NCBI GenBank assembly: GCA_947628385.1
Contig: CANQZS010000043.1
Location: forward strand, 1 to 10,851
DNA: 10,851 nt
Reading direction: 5' to 3'
Origin: an uncultured Clostridia bacterium
GTDB taxonomy: Bacteria; Bacillota; Clostridia; Oscillospirales; Ruminococcaceae
Both the position numbers and the translations under genes were made by a program. Within the stretch, counting starts at the first letter, position 1, and the number at the start of each line of letters is the position of its first letter. Positions 1 to 7,000 of the stretch are shown piece after piece. The notes beneath the pieces were generated by a model. That model did no database searches and was not told where the DNA came from. It saw only the letters and a program-made list of their open reading frames with translations.

Positions 1-291
1 GCTATGACTGCCGTATGCTCGGTAGGTCTTGATATGATATGTATTCCCGGAGATACTTCCGATGATGTTATTTCCGCAATAATCGCAGATGAAGCCGCTA
101 TAGGAATGGTAAACAGCAAGACCACTGCCGTAAGGATAATCCCCGCTATCGGAATGAAAGAGGGAGACGTCCTCAATTGGGGAGGACTTTTCGGAAAAGG
201 TCCGGTAATGCGTGTAAATACCTATTCTCCGTCAAAATTTATTGGCAGAGGCGGACAGATACCCGCTCCGCTGCACAGTCTTAAAAACTGA
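1..291 (+). CDS. UPF0210 / DUF711 (PFL family) protein, C-terminal end
   Basis: This is the last 96 codons of a gene that begins outside the window; the frame is open from base 1 and stops at TGA 289-291. The visible protein has the glycine-rich, strongly conserved tail of the UPF0210 (DUF711, 'PFL family') proteins, including GLDMICIPGDT, the segment ending MVNSKTTAVRIIP, and a GLFGKGPVM stretch near the end. Full members are about 450 residues, so roughly the last fifth is seen. The family is known for a fold related to pyruvate formate-lyase-type barrels and often follows a small ACT-domain gene, but no biochemical role is established. The ATG at 4 is internal to the domain and is not a real start. 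A hairpin follows the stop, so this gene is probably a separate transcription unit from the ATPase operon. Confidence 0.88.
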   Translation, partial: AMTAVCSVGLDMICIPGDTSDDVISAIIADEAAIGMVNSKTTAVRIIPAIGMKEGDVLNWGGLFGKGPVMRVNTYSPSKFIGRGGQIPAPLHSLKN

Positions 292-310
292 TAAGATCTT
301 TTAATGCGAT

Positions 311-339
311 CCTGTACCGTCAATGGAGACGGCTACAGG
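311..339 (+). terminator. Hairpin after the UPF0210 gene, possible weak terminator
   Basis: CCTGTA (311-316) pairs with TACAGG (334-339) and CCGTC (317-321) pairs with GACGG (328-332). This gives an 11-bp stem with one bulged C (333) and a six-base loop. It lies 19 bases after the stop codon of the upstream gene. What follows (GTTTGCTATG) is not a proper U-tract, so it may be a weak intrinsic terminator, an RNA 3'-end stabiliser, or only a structured spacer. Confidence 0.45.
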
Positions 340-390
340 GTTTGCTATGTAATTATATTAGCTTGTTCTCAAAAAACAAAAGTACATTTT

Positions 391-420
391 TTAGTAAGCT
401 TTAAACAATCTCTGTATAAA
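391..420 (+). promoter_or_regulatory. Candidate promoter for the ATPase operon (weak)
   Basis: A TATAAA -10-like hexamer (415-420) has a poor -35-like TTAGTA (391-396) 18 bases upstream. It sits 23 bases before the first ATPase start codon, in an AT-rich spacer after the hairpin at 311-339. The -35 matches only 3 of 6 consensus positions, so this is a guess based mainly on position. The rest of 292-443 shows no gene. Confidence 0.3.
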
Positions 421-443
421 TATGAAAGCGCTGGTGATATTTA

Positions 444-755
444 ATGGAAAACGTTATTTTGGGTATCCTTGAGATCGAAAAGGACGCTAAAGACCGTATC
501 GAAGAGGCTGAAAAGGAAAAAAACAGGATAATTGCCGATGCAAGAGCCGAACGGGAAAAGATCATCAATGACAAGGTAAAAAGCGCGGAAAAAAAGCTCG
601 AAGAGATGGATTCCGAGGAAAAGAAAAGAGCGGAGGAAAAGCTTTCTGAGATCGAAAAGCAGAAAAACGAGGAAATAGACCGTCTTAACAAAGTCTTTGA
701 CGAACGCCGTGAACAATGGGAAAATGATATTTTTAACGCTGTTATAAACGGATAA
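444..755 (+). CDS. atpH: V-type ATPase subunit G/H (peripheral stalk)
   Basis: The 103-residue protein is almost entirely charged (Glu, Lys and Arg with regularly spaced Ile, Leu and Ala) and would form one long coiled coil from about residue 8 to 90. This is the usual length and composition of the A/V-ATPase G/H subunit (AhaH; NtpF in Enterococcus naming). It pairs with subunit E to make the peripheral stalk that stops the A3B3 head from turning with the rotor. The N-terminal MENVILGILEIEKDA followed by Ala/Glu/Lys helical repeats is typical. The start is ATG 444 with a weak GGTGAT ribosome binding site at 433-438. It is the first gene of the operon and is followed after 46 bases by subunit C. 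Low-complexity coiled coils are hard to assign alone, but first position before C and I makes the call strong. Confidence 0.88.
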   Translation: MENVILGILEIEKDAKDRIEEAEKEKNRIIADARAEREKIINDKVKSAEKKLEEMDSEEKKRAEEKLSEIEKQKNEEIDRLNKVFDERREQWENDIFNAVING

Positions 756-785
756 TTTCTTTAAGCACTGTTTTTATTCTTGAAG

Positions 786-793
786 GGAAGTGA
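786..793 (+). promoter_or_regulatory. Ribosome binding site deciding the start of subunit C
   Basis: GGAAGTGA (786-793) matches the extended anti-Shine-Dalgarno complement GGAGGTGA at 7 of 8 positions and lies 8 bases before GTG 802. The earlier in-frame GTG at 790 lies inside this site, so it is a poor start. The next gene uses the same layout: AGAGGTGAT followed 6 bases later by GTG. Confidence 0.6.
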
Positions 794-801
794 ACGCCGC
801 A

Positions 802-1839
802 GTGTTAAAGCGCAGAAATTATAACGCGACTGTTGCAAAGATAATGGCGATATATGGTAAGCGCCTGACTCCTCAGGATTATTCCGAACTGATGAGCAGA
901 CAGAGCGTTGCCGAAGCGGCAGAGTATCTGAAAAAGAACACTCATTACAGTGATATGCTCTCTTCTATAGATACGAATACCATTCACAGAGGAATGCTCG
1001 AAAATATGCTCAGAAAAAATGTTTTTGAGACATATATGAGGATCACAGGCTTTGAACATATTTCAAAGCAGGAATTCTATAATTACAAAATAATCCAGAT
1101 GGAAATAGACGAGATACTGAGATGTATAAGATTTATGAACGCAGGCTCTGAAAAGATGATCTCGGACGTTCCGATATATATTAAGGGGCTTACCTCGTTC
1201 AACCTTATAGAGCTTGCAAAAATAACCAATTTCAAGGAGCTGCTGACATTTCTGAGAAAGACTCCGTATTATGATGTTCTTAAGACTATAAAGCTGAACA
1301 GTGACGGAAAGGCTGACGTTACAAAATGCGAAACTGCTCTCAGAACATACTATATAGAAAGATTAAAGAATTCCATGAATTTCAGGAAAAGTGACGCTGA
1401 CCAGTTCATTTCATTCCTTGAAACGGATATTGACCTTATAAACGTTATAAATTCATATCGTCTTACCGCGTTTTTTGACGCTTCCGCAGACGAGATCGAA
1501 AAGGATATGCTCCCTTCCGGCGGCAGACTTTCGCCGGCAAAGCAAAGGGATATATACAGCGCGGAAAGCTCCGAGGAATTTATAAGGCGTTTTTCAAAAA
1601 CTACCTATGGCAGACAGATGATAGAAAACGGCTACGACGTAAACGATCTTGAACAGAGCGCCAATAAGCTCCGCTATAAGTATGCAAAGCTTATGCTCAA
1701 ACGTTCGCAGTCAGCGCCGCTCAGTGTTTATTCATTTATCTTTCTCCTTGAGATCGAGGTAAAGAATATCATAAGTATTATCGAAGGGATAAGATATGGT
1801 GTTGAGCCGAACAAGATCGCACCGCTTATAATAACTTAG
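802..1839 (+). CDS. ntpC: V-type ATPase subunit C (rotor collar, subunit d homologue)
   Basis: The 345-residue protein is the funnel-shaped subunit C (eukaryotic subunit d), which seats the D/F central shaft on the K ring on the cytoplasmic side. The N-terminus (LKRRNYNATVAKIMAIYGKRL) resembles the usual opening of the family, in which a short basic stretch leads into an Ala/Arg-rich helix. A three-lobed all-helical pattern follows, ending with the conserved ...YSFIFLLEIEVKNIISIIEGIRYG segment before the C-terminus (about residues 309-335). Its length is normal for the family (about 330-360). I chose GTG 802 over GTG 790 because the ribosome binding site at 786-793 overlaps the latter. No membrane segments or signal are visible. 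The stop lies 19 bases before subunit I. Its place between G/H and I differs from Enterococcus and Thermus operons, where C follows E. Confidence 0.93.
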   Translation: MLKRRNYNATVAKIMAIYGKRLTPQDYSELMSRQSVAEAAEYLKKNTHYSDMLSSIDTNTIHRGMLENMLRKNVFETYMRITGFEHISKQEFYNYKIIQMEIDEILRCIRFMNAGSEKMISDVPIYIKGLTSFNLIELAKITNFKELLTFLRKTPYYDVLKTIKLNSDGKADVTKCETALRTYYIERLKNSMNFRKSDADQFISFLETDIDLINVINSYRLTAFFDASADEIEKDMLPSGGRLSPAKQRDIYSAESSEEFIRRFSKTTYGRQMIENGYDVNDLEQSANKLRYKYAKLMLKRSQSAPLSVYSFIFLLEIEVKNIISIIEGIRYGVEPNKIAPLIIT

Positions 1840-1858
1840 ACAAAGAGGTGATTTTACA

Positions 1859-3796
1859 GTGTCGATAGAAAAAATGGAGCTCGTCAATATTGCCGGTCTG
1901 ACAAAGGATCTTGATACTGTTATTGTCAAGCTGAGCGACTGCGGCTGCTTCCACATGGAATCAGCGTCTAAGATAGCCGGAAAAAAGAGCGGGTTTACCA
2001 CTCTGAGAGAGGATAATCCTTATAAGCCGCTCCTTAAACAGCTAAACGAGATCTCGGTCCAGTCCGGAAGAAAATTCCGCAGCGATGATTTTTCTGATGT
2101 GGAGAACGAGAGCCTTTCAAAGCTCGGACAGTATATTATGGACGTCCGTAAAAAGCTCGATGACATCAAAACTTCCGAAAAGCTCGCGGGCGAAAAGCTT
2201 TCTGTCCATGAACAGGCAAAGTATCAGGTGGATCATCTTAAGGGAATGACTGTGGATTTCCAGCAGATATTTTCCTGCGAGTACATCAAGGTACGTCTGG
2301 GACGTCTGCCGGCGGACAGCTTTGAAAAGCTGGAATATTACGATGATAAGCCGTTCTATTTTGCACATTTCAGCGTTGAAAAGGACTATTACTGGGGAAT
2401 GTATTTCGTTCCGGCTTCATATAGTGAGGAAGTGGACGAGATATTTGACAGCCTTTATTTTGAAAGAACGCATATTCCGGATTTTGTAAAGGGAAATTCC
2501 TCGGAAGCCTCCGATGAGCTCAACAAAATGGTAGAAGAGGATAAAAAGCTGATCGCTGACTGTAAAAAACAGTATGAGGAGTATCTTGATAAGGAAGAGG
2601 AAAAGCTTGGAAAGATCTTCTCAAGACTTAAATATCAGCATGATAATTTCGATCTGAGGAACAGAGCGGCAATAGTAAACGATAAATTTTATATTGTCGG
2701 TTTTATACCAAAGAGTGAGGCTGATAGGTTCATGAGCCTTTTTGACGGGCTCGAAAGCGTTTCTGTTGTGCTTCAGCCGGCGGATTCAAACGGAAAGCTC
2801 GATCCTCCTATAAAGCTGAAAAACAATAAGTTCTCACAGCCGTTTTCAATGTTTGTGGAAATGTATGGACTGCCGTCATACAATGGTATAAATCCTACAG
2901 CCTTTGTAGCGGTAACATATACGCTGCTGTTCGGCATTATGTTCGGCGATCTTGGACAAGGTCTTGTGCTTGCTGTGGCAGGAGCGCTGCTGTGGAAATT
3001 CAAAAAGTTTGCGCTTGGACCTATCCTGACGAGGATCGGTATTTCCGGAGCAATATTCGGATTGATCTACGGAAGCGTTTTCGGCTATGAGGAGCTTCTT
3101 GATCCGGTTTATGAAGCTCTGGGAATAACATTCCTGCCGTTTAAGGTAATGAAAAACGTTACCACGATATTGATAGGCGCGATCGTTCTCGGCGTTCTGA
3201 TAATGTTTATTTCGATACTTATAAATATTGTCACGGGCATAAAGAACAAAAAGCTTGAGGAAGCCTTATTCGGAAATAACGGTATTGCGGGATTGGTTTT
3301 CTTTGGCTCTATACTTGTCGGAGCCGTTGCGGAGCTGTTTGGCGTTCACATTATGAATACGGCATATGTGATAGTCCTGATAATCCTGCCGCTCATTGCT
3401 ATGTTTATGCGGGAACCGCTTTCCTATTGGGTAAAAGGCAAAAAATATCACATGGAGGGCGGAATAGGCGATTTTATAGCTTCCAACTTCTTTGAGGTAT
3501 TTGAGTTCCTGCTGGGATATGCCACAAATACTCTTTCGTTCATTCGTATAGGCGGATTTGTTCTTTCCCATGCTTCAATGATGCTTGTGGTAATGGCGCT
3601 TTCGGAGCAGGTCTCAGCGGCTGCTTCACCGATAGTGGTCATTTTAGGAAACGCTTTTGTAATGGGCATTGAGGGACTGCTTGTAGGTATCCAGACGCTG
3701 CGTTTGGAATTTTACGAAATATTCTCACGTTTTTATTCGGGCGACGGCAAACCGTTTGAACCCGTTAAGATCAATTACGATGAAAACATCGAATAA
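1859..3796 (+). CDS. ntpI: V-type ATPase subunit I (membrane stator, subunit a homologue)
   Basis: The 645-residue protein has two halves. A hydrophilic, partly coiled-coil cytosolic domain (about 1-340) anchors the peripheral stalks. A membrane domain (about 345-632) has seven or eight hydrophobic segments starting at NPTAFVAVTYTLLFG and passing MFGDLGQGL. This subunit forms the half-channels through which ions reach and leave the K ring. Arg563, in TLSFIRIGGF, is at the place of the essential stator arginine (Arg735 of yeast Vph1). Gln612 and Arg615, in GIQTLRLEF, match the second conserved channel pair, and Glu605 precedes them. The C-terminal FYSGDGKPFEP motif is typical. The start is GTG 1859 with AGAGGTGAT at 1844-1852. 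The protein is intact and of normal length. Subunit K follows 18 bases after the stop. Confidence 0.96.
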   Translation: MSIEKMELVNIAGLTKDLDTVIVKLSDCGCFHMESASKIAGKKSGFTTLREDNPYKPLLKQLNEISVQSGRKFRSDDFSDVENESLSKLGQYIMDVRKKLDDIKTSEKLAGEKLSVHEQAKYQVDHLKGMTVDFQQIFSCEYIKVRLGRLPADSFEKLEYYDDKPFYFAHFSVEKDYYWGMYFVPASYSEEVDEIFDSLYFERTHIPDFVKGNSSEASDELNKMVEEDKKLIADCKKQYEEYLDKEEEKLGKIFSRLKYQHDNFDLRNRAAIVNDKFYIVGFIPKSEADRFMSLFDGLESVSVVLQPADSNGKLDPPIKLKNNKFSQPFSMFVEMYGLPSYNGINPTAFVAVTYTLLFGIMFGDLGQGLVLAVAGALLWKFKKFALGPILTRIGISGAIFGLIYGSVFGYEELLDPVYEALGITFLPFKVMKNVTTILIGAIVLGVLIMFISILINIVTGIKNKKLEEALFGNNGIAGLVFFGSILVGAVAELFGVHIMNTAYVIVLIILPLIAMFMREPLSYWVKGKKYHMEGGIGDFIASNFFEVFEFLLGYATNTLSFIRIGGFVLSHASMMLVVMALSEQVSAAASPIVVILGNAFVMGIEGLLVGIQTLRLEFYEIFSRFYSGDGKPFEPVKINYDENIE

Positions 3797-3814
3797 ATTT
3801 TTGGAGGAATTTTT

Positions 3815-4270
3815 ATGCTGTACATTTTTTTGCTTCCCATTGTTGTGATAGGACTTCTTGCACTTCCGGCGATAATTGCCATTAAGGGCAAGCGCGGTGC
3901 TAAATCTTTTAAAAAAGCTATAATAGGCAATCTCTGCGCATTTTTCGGAGTTATGATAATATGCGCGGCTGTTCCTGTGGGAATTTACGCTTCCGCAGAA
4001 GAGGCTCCGTCCGCTGATTCTTCCGCTTCGGAGGAAGCCGATGAACCCTCAGGCATTTCCGACGGAGGAATAGGCTATCTTGCCGCAGCTCTTGCGGTAG
4101 GACTTGGTTCCATAGGCGGCGGTATTGCCGTTGCAGCTGCCGCTCCGGCAGCGATAGGAGCTGTAAGCGAGGATCCGAAGTCTTTCTCAAAGGCACTTAT
4201 ATTTGTTGCACTTGGTGAGGGCTGCGCACTGTACGGATTTGTGGTTGCTCTTCTTATGCTGTTTGTTTGA
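3815..4270 (+). CDS. ntpK: V-type ATPase subunit K (proteolipid c-ring subunit)
   Basis: The 151-residue, very hydrophobic protein is the ion-carrying ring subunit. Four membrane segments are visible at about 2-23, 36-58, 84-110 and 127-151. The second hairpin is a standard c subunit: a Gly/Ala-rich helix (LGSIGGGIAVAAAAP), a polar loop with SEDPKSF, and a last helix with GEG-CALYGFVVALL, in which Glu135 is the ion-binding carboxylate. The first hairpin has a basic loop (KGKRGAKSFKKA) and no membrane carboxylate. An acidic Ser/Glu/Asp linker (60-80) joins the two. The KSFKKA...CAFFGV segment of hairpin 1 resembles KSFSKA...CALYGF of hairpin 2, which suggests an old duplication. YASA-EE (58-63) could be a signal peptidase site. 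The start is ATG 3815 with GGAGGA at 3803-3808. Confidence 0.93.
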   Translation: MLYIFLLPIVVIGLLALPAIIAIKGKRGAKSFKKAIIGNLCAFFGVMIICAAVPVGIYASAEEAPSADSSASEEADEPSGISDGGIGYLAAALAVGLGSIGGGIAVAAAAPAAIGAVSEDPKSFSKALIFVALGEGCALYGFVVALLMLFV

Positions 4271-4283
4271 TCGGGAGGCAGCT

Positions 4284-4592
4284 ATGCGCTTTTATTTGAT
4301 AAGCGATAATGTTGATACGCAGATGGGAATGAGGCTTGCAGGCATTGAGGGCGTTGTTGTACATGAATCCGAAGAGGTAAAAAAGGCTCTTGCCGCTGCA
4401 ATGGACGATAAGGAAGTTGCTGTTGTACTTATGACGGAAAAGCTTATAAAGCTTTGTGAGGAAATGGTTTATAATTACAAGCTTGACAGACGTCAGCCGC
4501 TTATAGTTGAGATCCCCGACCGTCATGCTACATCTGATATTACAGGCATTATTTCCAAATATATTGAATCTGCTATAGGGCTAAAGCTTTAA
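4284..4592 (+). CDS. atpF: V-type ATPase subunit F (central shaft)
   Basis: The 102-residue protein has the alternating beta-alpha pattern of subunit F (called NtpG in Enterococcus). It binds subunit D in the rotor shaft and activates or regulates ATP hydrolysis. Recognisable parts are the opening MRFYLISDNVDTQMGMRLAG, the central KEVAVVLMTEKL strand-helix, the RQPLIVEIPDRH strand-loop, and a final amphipathic helix (IISKYIESAIGLKL). The true start is ATG 4284, 5 bases after the strong GGGAGG ribosome binding site (4273-4278). The open frame runs upstream to 4203, but that part overlaps the end of subunit K and has no family similarity. The gene starts 13 bases after the K stop and ends in TTTAA, which overlaps the ribosome binding site of the following E gene. 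In Thermus and Enterococcus this subunit follows C, not K. Confidence 0.94.
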   Translation: MRFYLISDNVDTQMGMRLAGIEGVVVHESEEVKKALAAAMDDKEVAVVLMTEKLIKLCEEMVYNYKLDRRQPLIVEIPDRHATSDITGIISKYIESAIGLKL

Positions 4593-4605
4593 AGGAGAAT
4601 TTCTT

Positions 4606-5193
4606 ATGGATATGAATAACGAAAAGCTTCAAAAATTCATTGACGCCGTTAATAGTGAAACTGAACGCAAGGTCAGCGAAATGATGGAAGAGGCGGAAAA
4701 TGAAAAGAAAAATATCCTTTCAGAAGCTGAACGTGAGTCTGACGAATTTGCCGAAAGATATTTCAGCACAGGAAATAAAAAGAACGGCAACCGCTATACC
4801 CGTGATATTTCAAAGGCTGAACTGGATATGAAAAAGGAAGTGCTTCGCAGGAGAGAAGAGCTTACAGACGATATATTCAATGTTGTAAAGGATCGTCTTA
4901 TAAGCTTTCGCAACGATTCCAAGTATGTGGATCTGCTCATTAAAGACCTGCTTTTGCTGCGTATTTCTAACGGGGCGGAAGTGTTTCTCGCTCCGGACGA
5001 TATGAAATATGCAGATACGCTTAAAAAAGCTATACGGTCTGAAAATGTTGTCTTTTCTCCCGATGAAAATATCAAGCTCGGAGGAGTGTCCGTATACAAC
5101 AAGGATACCGAAACTATTTCTGATAAGACCTTCGATATGGCTGTTGATGAGCAGAGAAGCTTATTTGCAAACAGCAACGCTTTTGCACAGTGA
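4606..5193 (+). CDS. ntpE: V-type ATPase subunit E (peripheral stalk)
   Basis: The 195-residue protein is subunit E, which forms the peripheral stalk with G/H and clamps the top of the A3B3 head. Residues 1-95 are a long, charged helix (EEAENEKKNILSEAERES and onwards). Residues about 100-195 form the globular head-binding domain, which includes an AEVFLAPDDMKYADTL strand-helix and the LGGVSVYNKDTETISDKTFD segment, the family's conserved 'GG...(I/V)...' C-terminal region. The length is typical (about 185-205). The start is ATG 4606 after AAAGGAGAA (4591-4599), with a second ATG at 4612 as an alternative. The ribosome binding site overlaps the stop of F, so translation is probably coupled. The A gene follows 21 bases after the stop. 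Confidence 0.93.
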   Translation: MDMNNEKLQKFIDAVNSETERKVSEMMEEAENEKKNILSEAERESDEFAERYFSTGNKKNGNRYTRDISKAELDMKKEVLRRREELTDDIFNVVKDRLISFRNDSKYVDLLIKDLLLLRISNGAEVFLAPDDMKYADTLKKAIRSENVVFSPDENIKLGGVSVYNKDTETISDKTFDMAVDEQRSLFANSNAFAQ

Positions 5194-5214
5194 TACGGAA
5201 TAGGAGGATTTGTT

Positions 5215-6969
5215 TTGAATACGATTTTTTCTGTAAACGGTCCTGTTGTAAAGGTAAGGGATACAAAGGATTTTTCCATGCTTGAAATGGTCTATGTAGG
5301 CGTAAAGCGCCTCATAGGCGAGGTCATAGGAATAACCTCGGATGAAACTACGATACAGGTCTATGAATCCACTACAGGACTTAAGCCCGGCGAGCCTGTT
5401 GAGGGCAGTGGAATGCCTATGTCCGCAACTCTTGGACCCGGAATATTATCTAATATTTTTGACGGGATAGAACGTCCTCTGAAACAGATAGAGGCTCTCA
5501 GCGGAGCGTTTATTTCGGATGGAGCAAATGTTTCTGCACTGGATACATCAAAAAAATATGATGTAAAGATAACGGTTTCCGTAGGAGATAAGCTTTGCGG
5601 CGGGGATATTTACGCGACCTGTCCGGAGACTCCCGTTATCGAGCATCGCTGCATGATCCACCCGAATCTTTCGGGTGAGGTCGTATGGACGGCTGAAAAC
5701 GGTCAGTATACTATAAACGACTGTGTCGTAAAGATCAAAACCGACAGCGGAGAAGTAAAGGAGCTTACTCTTTGCCAGAAGTGGCCTATAAAAAGAAGCA
5801 GACCGTTTAAAGAACGTCTGCCGATCAGCAGACCGCTGATAACCGGTCAGAGGGTGATCGACACGATCCTCCCTATTGCAAAGGGCGGGACCGCCGCAGT
5901 TCCGGGAGGATTCGGAACAGGTAAGACAATGACTCAGCACCAGCTTGCAAAATGGTGCGATGCGGACATCATAGTTTATATAGGCTGCGGCGAACGCGGA
6001 AACGAAATGACTCAGGTCCTTGAGGAATTTTCCGAGCTTGTCGATCCGAGAACGGGAAAAGCTCTTACGGACAGAACAGTCCTTATCGCGAACACGTCTA
6101 ATATGCCTGTTGCCGCACGTGAGGCTTCTATCTATACAGGAATAACTCTTGCGGAATATTACCGCGATATGGGCTATCATATCGCGATCATGGCTGATTC
6201 TACATCTCGTTGGGCGGAGGCTCTGAGAGAGATAAGCGGACGTCTGGAGGAAATGCCTGCTGAGGAAGGCTTTCCGGCATATCTGCCCTCAAGGATCTCA
6301 GAATTCTATGAACGCGCGGGATATGTAAAGTCTCTTAACGGCGCCGAGGGATCGGTGACCATTATCGGAGCGGTCTCTCCGCAGGGATCTGACTTTTCCG
6401 AGCCTGTTACACAGAATACAAAGCGTTTCGTGCGCTGCTTCTGGGCGCTTGACAAGTCTCTTGCCTATGCGCGTCACTATCCGGCGATAAACTGGAATGA
6501 CAGCTATTCCGAGTATATAGACGATCTGACAAATTATTATGATGAAAACGTAAGCATAGACTTCCTTAAATATCGTCAGAGCATTTCAAACATACTTCTT
6601 GAAGAAAACAAGCTTATGGAGATAGTTAAGCTCATAGGCTCCGATGTTCTTCCGGAGGATCAGAAGCTCGTAATTGAGATCGCAAGAGTCGTAAGGGTAG
6701 GGTTCCTGCAGCAGAATGCTTACCATAAGGACGATACCTATGTTCCTCTTGATAAGCAGTTCAGAATGATGGATATTATACTTACTCTTTATGACAGCTG
6801 CAAAAAAGTCGTTGCAGGAGGAATTCCGGTAAGCGCTATAGTGAAAACGGGAATTTTTGAAAAGGTAATAAAAATGAAGTATGATATTCCCAATGATAAA
6901 CCGGAGCTGTTCAATATGCTTACCGTTGAGATCGGACAGCAGTTGAAAAAAATTACTGCGGAGGTCTGA
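5215..6969 (+). CDS. ntpA: V-type ATPase catalytic subunit A
   Basis: The 584-residue protein is the catalytic subunit that hydrolyses or makes ATP at the A-B interfaces. A beta-barrel domain comes first (about 1-70), then the A-specific non-homologous insertion (about 110-190), the nucleotide-binding domain, and a C-terminal helical domain. The P-loop PGGFGTGKT covers residues 230-238 with Lys237 and Thr238 binding phosphate and metal. Glu260 in CGERGNEM is the catalytic glutamate. Asp328 in MADSTSRWAEALRE is the Walker B aspartate. The length matches the family (about 580-600). The start is TTG 5215, supported by AGGAGG at 5202-5207 and the opening NTIFSVNGPVVKV, where family members begin. 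No in-frame ATG gives a better start. Subunit B follows 31 bases after the stop. Confidence 0.98.
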   Translation: MNTIFSVNGPVVKVRDTKDFSMLEMVYVGVKRLIGEVIGITSDETTIQVYESTTGLKPGEPVEGSGMPMSATLGPGILSNIFDGIERPLKQIEALSGAFISDGANVSALDTSKKYDVKITVSVGDKLCGGDIYATCPETPVIEHRCMIHPNLSGEVVWTAENGQYTINDCVVKIKTDSGEVKELTLCQKWPIKRSRPFKERLPISRPLITGQRVIDTILPIAKGGTAAVPGGFGTGKTMTQHQLAKWCDADIIVYIGCGERGNEMTQVLEEFSELVDPRTGKALTDRTVLIANTSNMPVAAREASIYTGITLAEYYRDMGYHIAIMADSTSRWAEALREISGRLEEMPAEEGFPAYLPSRISEFYERAGYVKSLNGAEGSVTIIGAVSPQGSDFSEPVTQNTKRFVRCFWALDKSLAYARHYPAINWNDSYSEYIDDLTNYYDENVSIDFLKYRQSISNILLEENKLMEIVKLIGSDVLPEDQKLVIEIARVVRVGFLQQNAYHKDDTYVPLDKQFRMMDIILTLYDSCKKVVAGGIPVSAIVKTGIFEKVIKMKYDIPNDKPELFNMLTVEIGQQLKKITAEV

Positions 6970-7000
6970 GACATGATCTTTAAGAAAGGCGGTCATTTAA

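Noticed and set aside
401..716. Two minus-strand frames opposite subunit G/H
   Set aside because: They are Phe/Ser-rich antisense translations of a Glu/Lys coiled coil, a known artefact.
790..801. GTG 790 as start of subunit C
   Set aside because: The codon lies within the likely Shine-Dalgarno, and GTG 802 has better spacing.
4203..4283. Upstream extension of subunit F
   Set aside because: It overlaps the last helix of K in another frame, and ATG 4284 has a strong ribosome binding site and the family N-terminus.
4794..5279. 161-codon minus-strand frame opposite subunits E and A
   Set aside because: It spans the junction of two well supported genes and its Ser/Phe-rich product is typical antisense translation of charged helices.
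5548..6180. 210-codon open frame on the minus strand inside subunit A
   Set aside because: It lies wholly opposite a conserved ATPase gene, its product is rich in Arg, Ser and Cys without a family pattern, and it is a codon-bias shadow.
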